Shown here one piece after another: positions 44,194 through 54,039 of a stretch of DNA of 64,000 nt. The DNA lies in contig NZ_FTPP01000001.1 of assembly GCF_900156345.1 (NCBI RefSeq), positions 930,001 to 994,000 of the forward strand, in the 5' to 3' direction. Source of the stretch: Pontibacter indicus (GTDB lineage: Bacteria > Bacteroidota > Bacteroidia > Cytophagales > Hymenobacteraceae). A program made the position numbers and the translations under genes. How positions within the stretch are numbered: the first letter of the stretch is position 1; the number at the start of each line of letters is the position of its first letter. The notes beneath the pieces were generated by a model. That model searched no databases, was not told the origin of the DNA, and worked only from the letters and a program-made list of their open reading frames with translations.

Positions 44194-45126
44194 TCACTCT
44201 ACCACAATCCGGTGATAAGTCACCCCATAACCGCCCCACACACCTAAGCCTCCGTTGATATTTGACCGCGTTGTATTCGGCGATCCAATCGGGCTGCCGT
44301 TGTTGTTGCGCTCGTTTTCCAGGGTATACCAGAAACGGTAGTGTTCCAGATCGATGGCAGCCCAGCGCACCACAATAGTGTCGCCCTTGCCGAAATAGCT
44401 ATAGGTGTCCAGATCCGGGTCCTTTCCGCGAGGTTCGCCCCGGTCTAGCGGAAAGCTCAAATTCTGCACACCGTTGATCAATTCGTCATTGAAAACGGAG
44501 TTGAAGTAGCCCGGGTAGAAGGGCTCGCTGTTGCGTTTGGTGAAGTAGCGAATGCTGTTGCCCAGGGTATCGGGGTCGCGGTAGCGGTAAAAGAGCACAA
44601 ACAAGCTATCCTGTGCCGGGTCGGGATGTGGCTGTATAAACAACTCCTCCAGCGGATTTAACTGCGGAATGGTAGTCGAAGCAGTCAGCACGTGCCCTTC
44701 GTGACTGATCCGGAGTTGGTAGCTTTTGCCAATTTCTCCGCGTAGTTCCTCAGAAGTATAGACATAGAATATAAAGTCGCTGCCACTGGTAAGTTTATCT
44801 TCGGGTATAGCGTATTGCTCAGATACTACACGCCGTAGCTCAGGCCAGAATGCGGCTGCCGGCACTTCTTTCAAGGTATAGCTGCGTCCACCCGAACGCA
44901 CTTCCACCTGCGCGCCATGCACAAAGCTTGCCTCGATTTCAGCAGGAGTGAAGCCATCGAACACCGGCATACTGCGCGTGAGCACCACCACGGGCGGTGC
45001 ACCCTGCTCGATGTGCCCTTCCACCACCAGCTGTTCCTGACCGGCAGGAATGTCGATGCTTAGGTTTTCCTCGCAGCCTACCAGGAAAAGTAGTGAGATT
45101 AATATCAGGAGATTGTTCTTTAGCAT
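44194..45126 (-). CDS. DUF4249 lipoprotein
   Basis: 310 residues. Lipobox FLVGC at about 14-18, then EENLSIDIPAGQEQLVVEGH and VLTRSMPVFDG, which are typical of DUF4249, a partner of TonB receptors in Bacteroidota. It lies 4 bp after the receptor gene, so the pair is cotranscribed. Probably a surface-exposed or outer-membrane binding lipoprotein; the ligand is unknown. The C-terminus ends in a Gly-rich GGLGVWGGYGVTYHRIVVE. Confidence 0.9.
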   Translation of the reverse strand: MLKNNLLILISLLFLVGCEENLSIDIPAGQEQLVVEGHIEQGAPPVVVLTRSMPVFDGFTPAEIEASFVHGAQVEVRSGGRSYTLKEVPAAAFWPELRRVVSEQYAIPEDKLTSGSDFIFYVYTSEELRGEIGKSYQLRISHEGHVLTASTTIPQLNPLEELFIQPHPDPAQDSLFVLFYRYRDPDTLGNSIRYFTKRNSEPFYPGYFNSVFNDELINGVQNLSFPLDRGEPRGKDPDLDTYSYFGKGDTIVVRWAAIDLEHYRFWYTLENERNNNGSPIGSPNTTRSNINGGLGVWGGYGVTYHRIVVE

Positions 45127-45130
45127 CGTA

Positions 45131-47503
45131 TTACCATTTAAAATTCCAGGTGACCGAGGGCAGGGGGAACGGAATTAATGAGACTTTTTTGGCTTGTACC
45201 TTTGTATCGGTGCTGTAGGGCGCTCCTTCGCTATCGATGAAGTAGAGGAACGGATTACGCCGTCCATATACGTTGTATATCGCGAAGGTCCAGCTCGACT
45301 GCAGCCTTCGCTGCGTCTTTCCTTCCAATGTGGCGGAGAGGTCCAACCGGTGAAAAGGCTGCATCCGGAAAGCGTTCCGTTCTCCGTACTGGTAATTGAC
45401 CGTGCCTTCGATCAGGTAGCGGCGTTCGGGCATGGTGGTGGCCTGACCAGTGCCATACACAAAGCTGCCCCCGAAGGTCCAGCGGGGACTGTAGGTATAG
45501 GTGGCGACCAGCGAGATATCGTGGCGACGGTCGAAGCGGGCGGGGAAGGTACGGCCCTGGTTAATATCAGGAAAAGTGCGGTTTGTCCAGGACAACGTAT
45601 AGCCGATCCATCCCTGCAGGTTGCCGTAGTTGCGCCGCAGGAAAAACTCCGCTCCATACGATTCACCGCTTCCGCTCACAAACTCGTACTCCAGGTCGCG
45701 GTTCGAAGGTCCGGCTACAAAACCTTCGCGGTACTCCAACTGATTCTCCATGGTTTTGTAATAGACCTCCACAGAGCCTTCGTACATATTTTGGTCAAAG
45801 CTCCGAAAGTATCCAACCGCATATTGCGTGGCCCGCTGCGGCTCCACAATCGCCGAGCTCGGCACCCACACGTCCAGCGGCAGCGTGGTATAAGCGTTCG
45901 ACACCAGGTGCAGGTATTGCGCGGAGCGGGTATAGCTGGCTTTGACGGAAGCATCACCTCCCAAGGTATAGCGCAGCGAAACACGCGGCTCCAGCGCCTG
46001 AAACTCTTTCACCCGTTCGCCTGCCGAGTACTTCACCGAATCGACAGCGCGTTGGTTCTGATCAAACTGATAAAAAGTGAAGGGGCCCATTTGTGCAAAA
46101 TAGCTGCCCCTAATTCCCAGGCTCAGCAACAGCCGATCGGTCACGTTCCAGTCATCGGACAGGTATAGCGCTGCCTGATGAGCCGTTTTGGAAAGGATCT
46201 GGTCTGTTGAAAAGACATCGCCCTCGGCGGTTTCGGCACTGCCGGAACGGGGACGGAGGGTATGGTGGGTGTAGTGCAGACCATAAGACAACTGGTGGCG
46301 CACCGAGGGAGTATAGACAAAGTCTGTTTTGAGGCTATAATCCCGCACGCCGGTCTCCACAGTGGTGGTGATGTCAGCGAAATCCCAGGTGAAATTAAAC
46401 CCATAATCACTCAGTATGCCTGACACGTCCACGGAATGCCTGTCTGAGAACCGGTGATTCCAGCGGGCAGTAGCGGCGGCATTTCCCCACTGAAAATCGG
46501 CCACAAAACGACCGGAGGAGAGTTTGAGCGAGCCCACATCCTTGCCATAATAGCCGCTTAGGTATAGCTTATCCTTAGGCGACAAGGTATAGGAGAGTTT
46601 TCCGTTGAAGTCGTAGAAATAATAGGGCACGCCGCCTTGCTCCGTATTGCGTAAAAACGGGCCAAAAAGCACATCGACATAGGTGCGGCGGGCGGAGAAA
46701 ATGAACGCAGCCTTCTCTTTTATGAGCGGACCCTGCACCGTCAGCCGCGAGGCGATCAGCCCAATGCCTCCTTCTACCTGTAGACTATCCTGGTTTCCTT
46801 CCCGCATCTCCACATCCAGCACCGACGAGAGCCTGCCGCCATACCTGGCTGGCATGTTACCTTTGATAATGGTAGCACTGTTAACCGCGTCGCTGTTGAA
46901 GACGGAGAAGAAATTGAGCAGGTGGCCCGGATTGTAAACCACGGCCTGATCGAGCTGAATCAGGTTCTGATCGGAACCACCACCGCGCACATAAAAGCCC
47001 GTATTGCCTTCACCGCCCGACTGTATCCCCGGCATCAACTGAACGGTTTTCATGATGTCGGTTTCGCCAAACAGCACCGGCAGCGTCTTCACCGACTGCA
47101 TCGGAATATCAAGCTCGCCCATGGTGGCTGTCTGGGTGATGGGCTTCACGCGCGTACCGATCACTTCCACTTCGCGGGTGCTGTAGCTGGCTGGGGCTAG
47201 CCTGATGTCCAGCGTTTCGTTTCGGAAAAGCTGCAGCGGCAGCTCCTGGCTTTGGTAACCGATGTAGCGGATCAGCAAGGTATAGGTTCCGGGAGGGGCA
47301 GTCAGGCTATACCTGCCATCGGCCTCCGAAACCGTACCAATAGAAGGGCGCTCCTTTAAACTGATGGAAGCACCAGCCAGCGGATTGGCCGAGTTCGTCT
47401 CCAGTATCCGGCCGCGCAGCACAAAACTATCCTGCGCCCATGCGGGCAGCGCGGGCAGTAGAATAAAAAGCGGGAACAGGTATAAGAGATGTCGTAGTTG
47501 CAA
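45131..47503 (-). CDS. TonB-dependent receptor with carboxypeptidase-like regulatory domain
   Basis: 790 residues. Signal peptide (ending PAWAQ), a CarboxypepD_reg-like domain (about 28-110: RGRILETNSANPLAGASISL), plug domain with MKTVQLMPGIQSGGEG and GGGSDQNLIQLDQAVVYNP, and a beta barrel ending in VTWNFKW with the terminal aromatic. In one unit with DUF4249. This receptor type (not SusC) lacks the LRDASA signature. Substrate unknown; no regulator or degradative enzyme is linked. Confidence 0.94.
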   Translation of the reverse strand: MQLRHLLYLFPLFILLPALPAWAQDSFVLRGRILETNSANPLAGASISLKERPSIGTVSEADGRYSLTAPPGTYTLLIRYIGYQSQELPLQLFRNETLDIRLAPASYSTREVEVIGTRVKPITQTATMGELDIPMQSVKTLPVLFGETDIMKTVQLMPGIQSGGEGNTGFYVRGGGSDQNLIQLDQAVVYNPGHLLNFFSVFNSDAVNSATIIKGNMPARYGGRLSSVLDVEMREGNQDSLQVEGGIGLIASRLTVQGPLIKEKAAFIFSARRTYVDVLFGPFLRNTEQGGVPYYFYDFNGKLSYTLSPKDKLYLSGYYGKDVGSLKLSSGRFVADFQWGNAAATARWNHRFSDRHSVDVSGILSDYGFNFTWDFADITTTVETGVRDYSLKTDFVYTPSVRHQLSYGLHYTHHTLRPRSGSAETAEGDVFSTDQILSKTAHQAALYLSDDWNVTDRLLLSLGIRGSYFAQMGPFTFYQFDQNQRAVDSVKYSAGERVKEFQALEPRVSLRYTLGGDASVKASYTRSAQYLHLVSNAYTTLPLDVWVPSSAIVEPQRATQYAVGYFRSFDQNMYEGSVEVYYKTMENQLEYREGFVAGPSNRDLEYEFVSGSGESYGAEFFLRRNYGNLQGWIGYTLSWTNRTFPDINQGRTFPARFDRRHDISLVATYTYSPRWTFGGSFVYGTGQATTMPERRYLIEGTVNYQYGERNAFRMQPFHRLDLSATLEGKTQRRLQSSWTFAIYNVYGRRNPFLYFIDSEGAPYSTDTKVQAKKVSLIPFPLPSVTWNFKW

Positions 47504-47546
47504 GTCCGGAAATCAGCTGTTCTAACAATACGACAGAAACAGCGGA

Positions 47547-48134
47547 TTATGCCAAAGGTTTGTGTTGAAAGCGGGTATATTTTCGGAGCCAGAAACGGTA
47601 GCCTACTACCGCCAGCATCGCGGTTCCGGTACCAACCAAAGCGCCCCCGATGATATCGCCCGGGTAGTGCACGCCCAGGTAAATGCGTGAATAAGACACC
47701 AACACCGCCCAAGCCACTAGCACGATCTTGAAAACCAGGTAGCGGTCGGAGAGGATCAGGTTGAAGAACACCGCCAGCGCAAAGCCCGTGGAGGCATGCG
47801 AAGAAAGGAAGCCGAACTGTCCGCCACAGCCCTGCACCAAATTCACCATAGCCGAAAGCTCCGGATCGTGGCAGGGACGCAGCCGGGCAAAATAGGGCTT
47901 AAAGATACCGGAGGCCACATAATCAGCCAGGCCTACACCTGCCACCGCCATCAACAGCATCGGGATGCTCTGCAGACGATAGCGCCAGACAATGTAGCCG
48001 ATCAGCAACAGGTAAAAAGGAATCCAGAAGTATTTGTTGGAGACCGTGACCATTATCGTGTCCCAAAACGGGCTCTGCTGCTCGTTCAGGTATAGGAACA
48101 GTTCCTGATCAAGTTTTTCAAGTTGCTCCAGCAT
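47547..48134 (-). CDS. PAP2 family phosphatase
   Basis: 195 residues with five or six helices. The three PAP2 motifs are present: KPYFARLRPC, SSHASTGFA and SRIYLGVHYPGD. Substrates may be undecaprenyl pyrophosphate or lipid phosphates; the small size and five-helix layout fit the bacterial undecaprenyl-pyrophosphate phosphatase type as well as PgpB. N-terminal LEQLEKLDQELFLYLNEQQS precedes the first helix. Confidence 0.92.
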   Translation of the reverse strand: MLEQLEKLDQELFLYLNEQQSPFWDTIMVTVSNKYFWIPFYLLLIGYIVWRYRLQSIPMLLMAVAGVGLADYVASGIFKPYFARLRPCHDPELSAMVNLVQGCGGQFGFLSSHASTGFALAVFFNLILSDRYLVFKIVLVAWAVLVSYSRIYLGVHYPGDIIGGALVGTGTAMLAVVGYRFWLRKYTRFQHKPLA

Positions 48135-48206
48135 GTGGTCGCTACGCTTGATTAAAAATTACAGAATTAAAAAAGAGGTTTAAAAGACTGGCAATTCCGG
48201 CTTAAA

Positions 48207-49106
48207 CTAAGCGATGTTGATCCAGTCAATGTCCTTTTTGAGATAGGCCAGCGTCTTTTCTTCCGCGCTACCCGGCTCCGGCTGGTGGTTGTATACCCAG
48301 GAGGCATGTGTTGGCAGGCTCATCAGGATGGACTCAATGCGGCCGTTAGTCAGAAGACCAAACTTGGTGCCGCGGTCGTACACCAGGTTGAACTCTACAT
48401 AGCGGCCACGACGGATCAGCTGCCACTGTTTCTGGCGCTCATGATAAGGGAGGTCGCGGTTCTGATTGATAATCGAGGTATAGAAAGGAGCGAAGGCATA
48501 GGCCACGTCACGCACAAAAGCAAAGCGCTGCTCCAGGCTGATCTCGTCAGTCGCCATCAAGCGGTCGAAGAAAATGCCACCCACGCCGCGTGTTTCTTTG
48601 CGGTGCTCATTAAAAAAGTAATCATCCGCCCACTTCTTGAACTCCGGATAATACGAAGGATGATGTTTGTCGCATACCTCCTTCATGGCCTGGTGAAACT
48701 CACGCGCCTGCTTCACATCCACGTAGATCGGGGTCAGGTCGATGCCACCACCAAACCAGGCCGTACCGTCGCCCGCCTCGAAGTAGCGCACGTTCATATG
48801 CGTGATCGGCACCATCGGGCTATGCGGGTGCATGACGACCGATACGCCAGTTGCAAAGAATTTCGGGTCCGGCATCTGAAGCATTTTCAGAAAAGAGGGC
48901 GAAAGCTCACCCTGCACAGCAGAGAAGTTGACGCCGCCTTTTTCCAGCACGTTTCCATTTTCGATGATGCGGGAGATGCCGCCACCGCCCTGCTCGTGCT
49001 GCCACTCATCTTTCTGAAAAGTGGCACCGCCGTCACAATTCTCCAGGTCACGCACCAAATCCAACTGGAACTGGCGCATAAAGGCTTCAACTTCTTCTCT
49101 GAACAT
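48207..49106 (-). CDS. hemF: Oxygen-dependent coproporphyrinogen III oxidase
   Basis: 299 residues, the usual HemF length. HPHSPMVPITHMNVRYFE, WFGGGIDLTPIYV, RKETRGVGGIFFD and NLVYDRGTKFGLLTNGRIES are conserved blocks that include active-site His and Arg. It decarboxylates coproporphyrinogen III using O2 in heme synthesis, relevant to the heme-rich oxidase at the window start, although the two loci are 40 kb apart. The gene is alone between repeat regions. Confidence 0.97.
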   Translation of the reverse strand: MFREEVEAFMRQFQLDLVRDLENCDGGATFQKDEWQHEQGGGGISRIIENGNVLEKGGVNFSAVQGELSPSFLKMLQMPDPKFFATGVSVVMHPHSPMVPITHMNVRYFEAGDGTAWFGGGIDLTPIYVDVKQAREFHQAMKEVCDKHHPSYYPEFKKWADDYFFNEHRKETRGVGGIFFDRLMATDEISLEQRFAFVRDVAYAFAPFYTSIINQNRDLPYHERQKQWQLIRRGRYVEFNLVYDRGTKFGLLTNGRIESILMSLPTHASWVYNHQPEPGSAEEKTLAYLKKDIDWINIA

Positions 49107-49424
49107 ATTTCTCAGGTTTTAAAAGTCGTATCAAGTATCACGTATCAAGTAGCACGACTTTGCTCAGGGAAATGACTGACAAAGGGCTTCATGACAAAGG
49201 ACAAAAGAATTTCATACGGCAATTACATCTTACCTTAAATTGTCCTTTATTTTTGTCTAATAGTCTTTTGTCAAATAATCTCCGAAGGAATCGTGCTACT
49301 TGATACGTGCTGCTTGATACGAAGCCTCAAAATTACCAAATAAACCCCGCTCTACCGAACATTCGTAAGGATTTCAGAAAAAGGGCTTTTTTGCTTATCT
49401 TCGGCCAATAACTAAGCGCAATCT
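49107..49424. repeat. Long intergenic inverted repeat, CGTATCAAGTAGCACGA family
   Basis: CGTATCAAGTAGCACGA (49141-49157) and TCGTGCTACTTGATACG (49291-49307) are a perfect 17-bp inverted pair 133 bp apart. Inside lies a second, looser pair of TGACAAAGGACAAAAG-like text and its inverse with TTTTGTCTAATAGTCTTTTGTCA-like text. Additional CGTATCA units flank each arm. No gene is visible in the 318 bases. Confidence 0.65.
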
Positions 49425-51503
49425 ATGTCAAAAGAACTGATGGAGGCTTTTAAGATTGACACAAGCATTCTTAAAAAGGCCTACCGCCTCATGATAACTG
49501 CCAAGACCATGGCAGACACCTACGAAGAAAACAAAACGATCTGCAGCAAGTACGTGCACAGTACCTCACGGGGTCATGAGGCCATCCAACTGGCCGCTGC
49601 CTTTCAGCTGAAGCCCTACGATTACGCCGCACTCTACTACCGCGATGATTCCATGCTCCTGGGTATGGGTATGCAGCCTTATGAATTGATGCTGCAACTC
49701 ATGGCCAAAGCCGGCGACCCTTTCTCGGGAGGCCGCACCTACTACGGACACCCTTCGCTGCGCCGCGAAGGTTTTCCGACGATTCCGCACCAGAGCTCGG
49801 CCACTGGTATGCAGGCGATCCCTGCTACCGGCATGGCGCACGCCATTGCCTATATGGAGTCGCAGGGGCTGCTGAATGGAGAGGAGAAGCCGGTCGTGCT
49901 TTGCTCGTTGGGCGATGGCTCGGTGACGGAGGGCGAGGTAGCCGAGGCCTTCCAGATGGCAGTACTCAAAAATTTGCCGATCGTATACCTGGTGCAGGAT
50001 AACGACTGGGGTATTTCGGCTACCGGCAAGGAAATGCGCGCCATGGATGCCTATGAGTATGCGGCCGGGTTTAAAGGCATGGAGCGCCTACGCGTGAACG
50101 GCTCTGATTTCAGCGAGTCGTACGAAGGTATGCGTGTGGCTTTTGAGTATGCTAGAGAAGTTCGTAAACCGATTTTGGTACACGCCAAAGTGCCGCTGTT
50201 GGGCCACCATACTTCGGGTGTGCGCCGCGAGTGGTACCGCGGTGACAACCTGCAGGCACACAGCGTAAATGACCCGATCCCGAAACTACGCCAGGCATTG
50301 CTGGAGGCGGACGTGACCACAGAAGAAGTGCAGTGGCTGGAGCAGGAGGCGCAGAAAGCAGTAGCCGATGACTACCAGCGTGCACTCGATGCCCCAGTTC
50401 CTGATCCAAACACATTTGACCAGCACGAGTTTGCGCCAACGCCGGTTACAGAAGAAAAAGGCGAACGCAGCCCAGCAGGAGCAGAGAAGACCATAATGGT
50501 GGATGCCGCGCTCCATGCCGTGGACGATATTCTTCGTACCTATCCGGAGGCCTTGTTCTATGGACAAGACGTGGGAGGGGAGCTCGGTGGCGTGTTCCGT
50601 GAGGCGGCTCTTTTGGCCAAAAAATACGGCGACGCCCGCGTGTTCAACACCCCCATTCAGGAGGCTTACATTGTTGGCTCAACCGCCGGAATGTCGACTG
50701 TAGGAGCCAAAGCGATTGTCGAGATACAATTTGCCGATTATATCTGGCCGGGTATGAACCAACTGGTAGAAGAGCTCTCTAAGAGCTGCTACCTGTCAAT
50801 GGGCAAGTTCCCGATCCAGTCCCTCATCCGGGTGCCAATTGGCGCATATGGTGGAGGAGGTCCTTACCACTCCGGCAGTATTGAATCTACGCTGCTTACC
50901 ATACGCGGCATTAAAGTAGTATACCCTAGCAATGCTGCCGACATGAAAGGCCTGATGAAAGCCGCTTTCCTGGATCCGAACCCGGTGATCATGCTCGAAC
51001 ACAAAGGCCTATACTGGTCAAAAGTAGCGGGCACCGAAGACGCTAAAACCGTGGAGCCGGACGAGAATTATATTTTGCCACTTGGTAAAGCCAATGTGGT
51101 TCAGCACGCAAGCGACGAAGAAATCCGATTGGGCAATTCCATGACTGTGATCACCTATGGCATGGGCGTGTACTGGGCGAAAACGGCTTCGAAACAATTT
51201 AAAGGAAGTGTGGAGATCTTGGACCTGCGCACGCTCAACCCGCTGGACTTTGAATCGGTAGTAGCCTCTGTCCGCCGACACGGCAAGGCGCTGGTGCTGA
51301 CCGAAGAGCCACTCATGAACTCCTTTGCTGAGTCACTGGCTGGACGCATCTCCAAGGAGTGCTTCCAGCAGCTGGACGCGCCCGTCTATACCTTGGGTGC
51401 CGCCAACCTGCCCGCTATACCGCTGAATGTGGAGCTGGAAAAGATGATGCTGCCTAACCCTGATAAAGTAGCCACCGCGATGGAAGAACTACTGAACTAC
51501 TAA
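49425..51503 (+). CDS. Fused E1 alpha/beta 2-oxoacid dehydrogenase (branched-chain type)
   Basis: 692 residues. Residues 1 to about 330 are E1-alpha with the thiamine diphosphate motif GDGSVTEGEVAEAFQMAVL (GDG...N) and NDWGISATGKEM; residues about 350-692 are E1-beta with LFYGQDVGGELGGVF, VEIQFADYIWPGMNQ and a C-terminal transketolase-type domain. In most organisms these are two genes; the fusion is common in Bacteroidota. It decarboxylates branched-chain 2-oxo acids (or pyruvate); the exact substrate is not proven here. E2 and E3 genes are not adjacent. Confidence 0.93.
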   Translation: MSKELMEAFKIDTSILKKAYRLMITAKTMADTYEENKTICSKYVHSTSRGHEAIQLAAAFQLKPYDYAALYYRDDSMLLGMGMQPYELMLQLMAKAGDPFSGGRTYYGHPSLRREGFPTIPHQSSATGMQAIPATGMAHAIAYMESQGLLNGEEKPVVLCSLGDGSVTEGEVAEAFQMAVLKNLPIVYLVQDNDWGISATGKEMRAMDAYEYAAGFKGMERLRVNGSDFSESYEGMRVAFEYAREVRKPILVHAKVPLLGHHTSGVRREWYRGDNLQAHSVNDPIPKLRQALLEADVTTEEVQWLEQEAQKAVADDYQRALDAPVPDPNTFDQHEFAPTPVTEEKGERSPAGAEKTIMVDAALHAVDDILRTYPEALFYGQDVGGELGGVFREAALLAKKYGDARVFNTPIQEAYIVGSTAGMSTVGAKAIVEIQFADYIWPGMNQLVEELSKSCYLSMGKFPIQSLIRVPIGAYGGGGPYHSGSIESTLLTIRGIKVVYPSNAADMKGLMKAAFLDPNPVIMLEHKGLYWSKVAGTEDAKTVEPDENYILPLGKANVVQHASDEEIRLGNSMTVITYGMGVYWAKTASKQFKGSVEILDLRTLNPLDFESVVASVRRHGKALVLTEEPLMNSFAESLAGRISKECFQQLDAPVYTLGAANLPAIPLNVELEKMMLPNPDKVATAMEELLNY

Positions 51504-51522
51504 ACCCAGGTATAGCAGACAT

Positions 51523-51560
51523 AAATAAAGCCCCGTCACTAACTGACGGGGCTTTATTTA
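51523..51560. terminator. Bidirectional terminator between E1 fusion and tamL
   Basis: AAATAAAGCCCCGTCA and TGACGGGGCTTTATTT form a perfect 16-bp stem with a 5-nt loop, serving both converging genes. Confidence 0.93.
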
Positions 51561-51573
51561 TTAAGATTAGGTT

Positions 51574-54024
51574 CTAGAAAGGATAACCGATGCCGATGTT
51601 CAGGTTAGTCCGTCGCTCTGCAGGAGGAGCCTGACGGAAAAGGTCAGAGAAACGGAAGTCGCGGATGACGAACTTGTTCCCGTTGATGTCGCCGGCCGGA
51701 TCGTATACCTGCGTGGCAAAGTCGAAGCGCAAGATCACAACCGAAAAGTTAAGACGCAGGCCAAAACCTGTGCCGACGGCTAGTTCTTTGTAGAAACGAT
51801 TGAACTGAAACTCCGAACCCGGGCGGCTGTCAGGCTTGAGCATCCAAACGTTGCCGGCGTCGACAAATACTGCCCCATTCAGAAATCCAACCATGTTGAA
51901 GCGATACTCGGCACTGGCCTCCAGCAGTACTTCTCCCGGCTGCTCCGCTACATAAGGCCGCACCACAGGTTCTCCGTTTACAATTTCGGTACGCAACGTA
52001 CGGTAGGAGCCGGGCCCCAAACGGCGGGCCGTCCAGGCTCGCACGCTCGCAGCACCACCGGCAAAGAAATACTTATCATAAGGTAGCGCAGTAGAGCCAA
52101 AAAGCGGGCCACCCACCCCTGCGTTCACTCTGTAAACAAAATAGCGGTTGCCACCCAGCGGAATGTAGCGGCGATAATCCGGGTTGATCTTGGCGTACTG
52201 AAACTGTCGCAAACTTCCGAACTCCGGCAGAATACCGAGCTTCGATGTAAGTCCGCCTACCTCGCTGAGCACACGGAAATAACGGGCGTTGCGTGACTGT
52301 ATGAAGTCGTTGGTGTTGTAGATCAGGTTAAAGCCGATAAAAGAAACAAATCCGCTCCGGAAGCTCTCGATGAAAGAGCGGCTCAAATCACTCAACTCCC
52401 TCAGATCAGATTCGAAGGTTGAATCAATGCGGCCAACCTGGATCACGTTCACATTCACCGGCGAAAACACATACTGCACCGTAGGCGTTAGCAACGGACG
52501 CGGGTATTTGTACCAGATATAGTCCAGCGAAGCCTCATAAAGCGTGCGCTGAAACTCCAAACGGTTAACATTGGTGTAACCGGCATACAGCCGAGTGCGC
52601 GGATTAAAGTCCTGCAGAATGTTTTTGCCCCCGAAAGGTAGAATAAAGAGCGGAAAAGTCAGGGCGGCGTCTCCACCGAGCTCGCGTATCATCACCGTCT
52701 GCTCCGGGTTAGATATGTTAAACTGTCCTTCCAGTCCTCCCCGTATACCTAGCTCCAGGTTCTCAGCTCCTCCAAACACATTCCTGATCTTTAATCGAAA
52801 GGTAGAAAAAGGTCCCGGCCGGCGCTCTGAGTAGGTAAGGCCCAACTCCGTCGTTTGCTGAAACTTTTTAGAAGGGACAGCATTCACAAAAGCGTCGAGC
52901 TGATTTCCAGCCAGTATATCAGTCGGGTCTGTTATCTTGCTGTAACTGACGTTGTTGAACTGAAACACGTCCATTTCGGCCAGCCGCCTCTGCGTAAGCG
53001 AAGTCCTGAACTGACTATAGCGCTGATCTGGGTAGACGGATACCTTTTTATCCAGTATATTAGGTGAGAATCTCTGATTATAGGCCAGGTACTTCACATT
53101 GTTGTACTCCAGGGTGTCGCGCACCAAACCGAAGCGGTCTGCGTCTGTTTTAAAATATACGTTCCGGATGGTATAAGCCTTGTGAGCGGGTTGATCCTCC
53201 GGGTTCTGGATGATGGTATTGACCCGAACGGTGTTTCCTCCGAAACTGGTATCGACCTCAAACTCGATGTAGGCGCGCACAAAGTCAAAATACCCGTTAT
53301 GGCGAATCATTTCGTACAGGCGATCCCGCTCAGCACTGATCAACTGCTCGTCATACACGTCACCCACCTTGAGCAAAGAGCGATCCTCGTACCGCTTCAC
53401 AACCTTCAGCAGGGAATCATCAGGTATAGCATAGTTGAACTCACTGTAGCGGTAAGGCTCGTTTTCGTTGATGTTAAGCGTAATGTATACCTTTTTGCCC
53501 TTTTCCTTCTTATCATAGCTGAGCTCGTGGTTAAAGAAGCCTTTGGTGTTCATGTAAATCTCCACCTGGTCCATGGTGCGCTCCATTAGCAGGGAGTCGT
53601 AAATGGCAGGGGGCTCACCGATCTGCATGAGCAGGTTGCCCTCTTCCTTGCGGTCGCGCTGACGGGCAATGCGGCGGTCATAGCGATCTTGTATGCGGCG
53701 CGATTTGGTGGAGTCGCCACCCACTTCCGCAATTTTGTCTGCGCGTTTTTTGCGAAGTTCCGCAATGCGCTCGTCGATGCGGGAGGGGCTGTAGAATTTT
53801 TTTCCGAAATTGTAGATGGCCAGGTAGGGGGTAGAGGCCAGGAAGGTGCGGTTGGGCTGCTGCTGATAAAGCGCCTCCACATCCGTCTGGCTTACATGGT
53901 TAATACCCTTGGGCTCTATACCTAAGAGGAGTTGCTCGTTTTCGCCCAGATTTTTGGTGGGCACACAGGCAGCAAAACTAATAATTGTAATTACCAGCCC
54001 GAATATGTAACATCGTGTTCTCAA
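51574..54024 (-). CDS. tamL: TamL-like BamA/TamA family outer-membrane lipoprotein, TTG start
   Basis: About 817 residues. From TTG 54024 the protein starts MRTRCYIFGLVITIISFAAC, a complete lipoprotein signal with Cys20; a longer frame from 54108 has no sensible signal. POTRA-like repeats occupy about 30-370 (including LLGIEPKGINHVSQ), followed by a 16-strand Omp85-type barrel with the VRGF-box-like segment ASVRAWTARRLGPGSYR and a C-terminal IGYPF. TamL replaces TamA in Bacteroidota and works with TamB. tamB is not in this window. The start codon lies 15 bp from the divergent trmH start. Confidence 0.87.
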   Translation of the reverse strand: MRTRCYIFGLVITIISFAACVPTKNLGENEQLLLGIEPKGINHVSQTDVEALYQQQPNRTFLASTPYLAIYNFGKKFYSPSRIDERIAELRKKRADKIAEVGGDSTKSRRIQDRYDRRIARQRDRKEEGNLLMQIGEPPAIYDSLLMERTMDQVEIYMNTKGFFNHELSYDKKEKGKKVYITLNINENEPYRYSEFNYAIPDDSLLKVVKRYEDRSLLKVGDVYDEQLISAERDRLYEMIRHNGYFDFVRAYIEFEVDTSFGGNTVRVNTIIQNPEDQPAHKAYTIRNVYFKTDADRFGLVRDTLEYNNVKYLAYNQRFSPNILDKKVSVYPDQRYSQFRTSLTQRRLAEMDVFQFNNVSYSKITDPTDILAGNQLDAFVNAVPSKKFQQTTELGLTYSERRPGPFSTFRLKIRNVFGGAENLELGIRGGLEGQFNISNPEQTVMIRELGGDAALTFPLFILPFGGKNILQDFNPRTRLYAGYTNVNRLEFQRTLYEASLDYIWYKYPRPLLTPTVQYVFSPVNVNVIQVGRIDSTFESDLRELSDLSRSFIESFRSGFVSFIGFNLIYNTNDFIQSRNARYFRVLSEVGGLTSKLGILPEFGSLRQFQYAKINPDYRRYIPLGGNRYFVYRVNAGVGGPLFGSTALPYDKYFFAGGAASVRAWTARRLGPGSYRTLRTEIVNGEPVVRPYVAEQPGEVLLEASAEYRFNMVGFLNGAVFVDAGNVWMLKPDSRPGSEFQFNRFYKELAVGTGFGLRLNFSVVILRFDFATQVYDPAGDINGNKFVIRDFRFSDLFRQAPPAERRTNLNIGIGYPF

Positions 54025-54039
54025 ACGATTCTCTGCTCT

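Noticed and set aside
53932..54039. N-terminal extension of the TrmH-like protein
   Set aside because: Overlaps the tamL N-terminus, and the family start is MLSKATVKYV at 54040.
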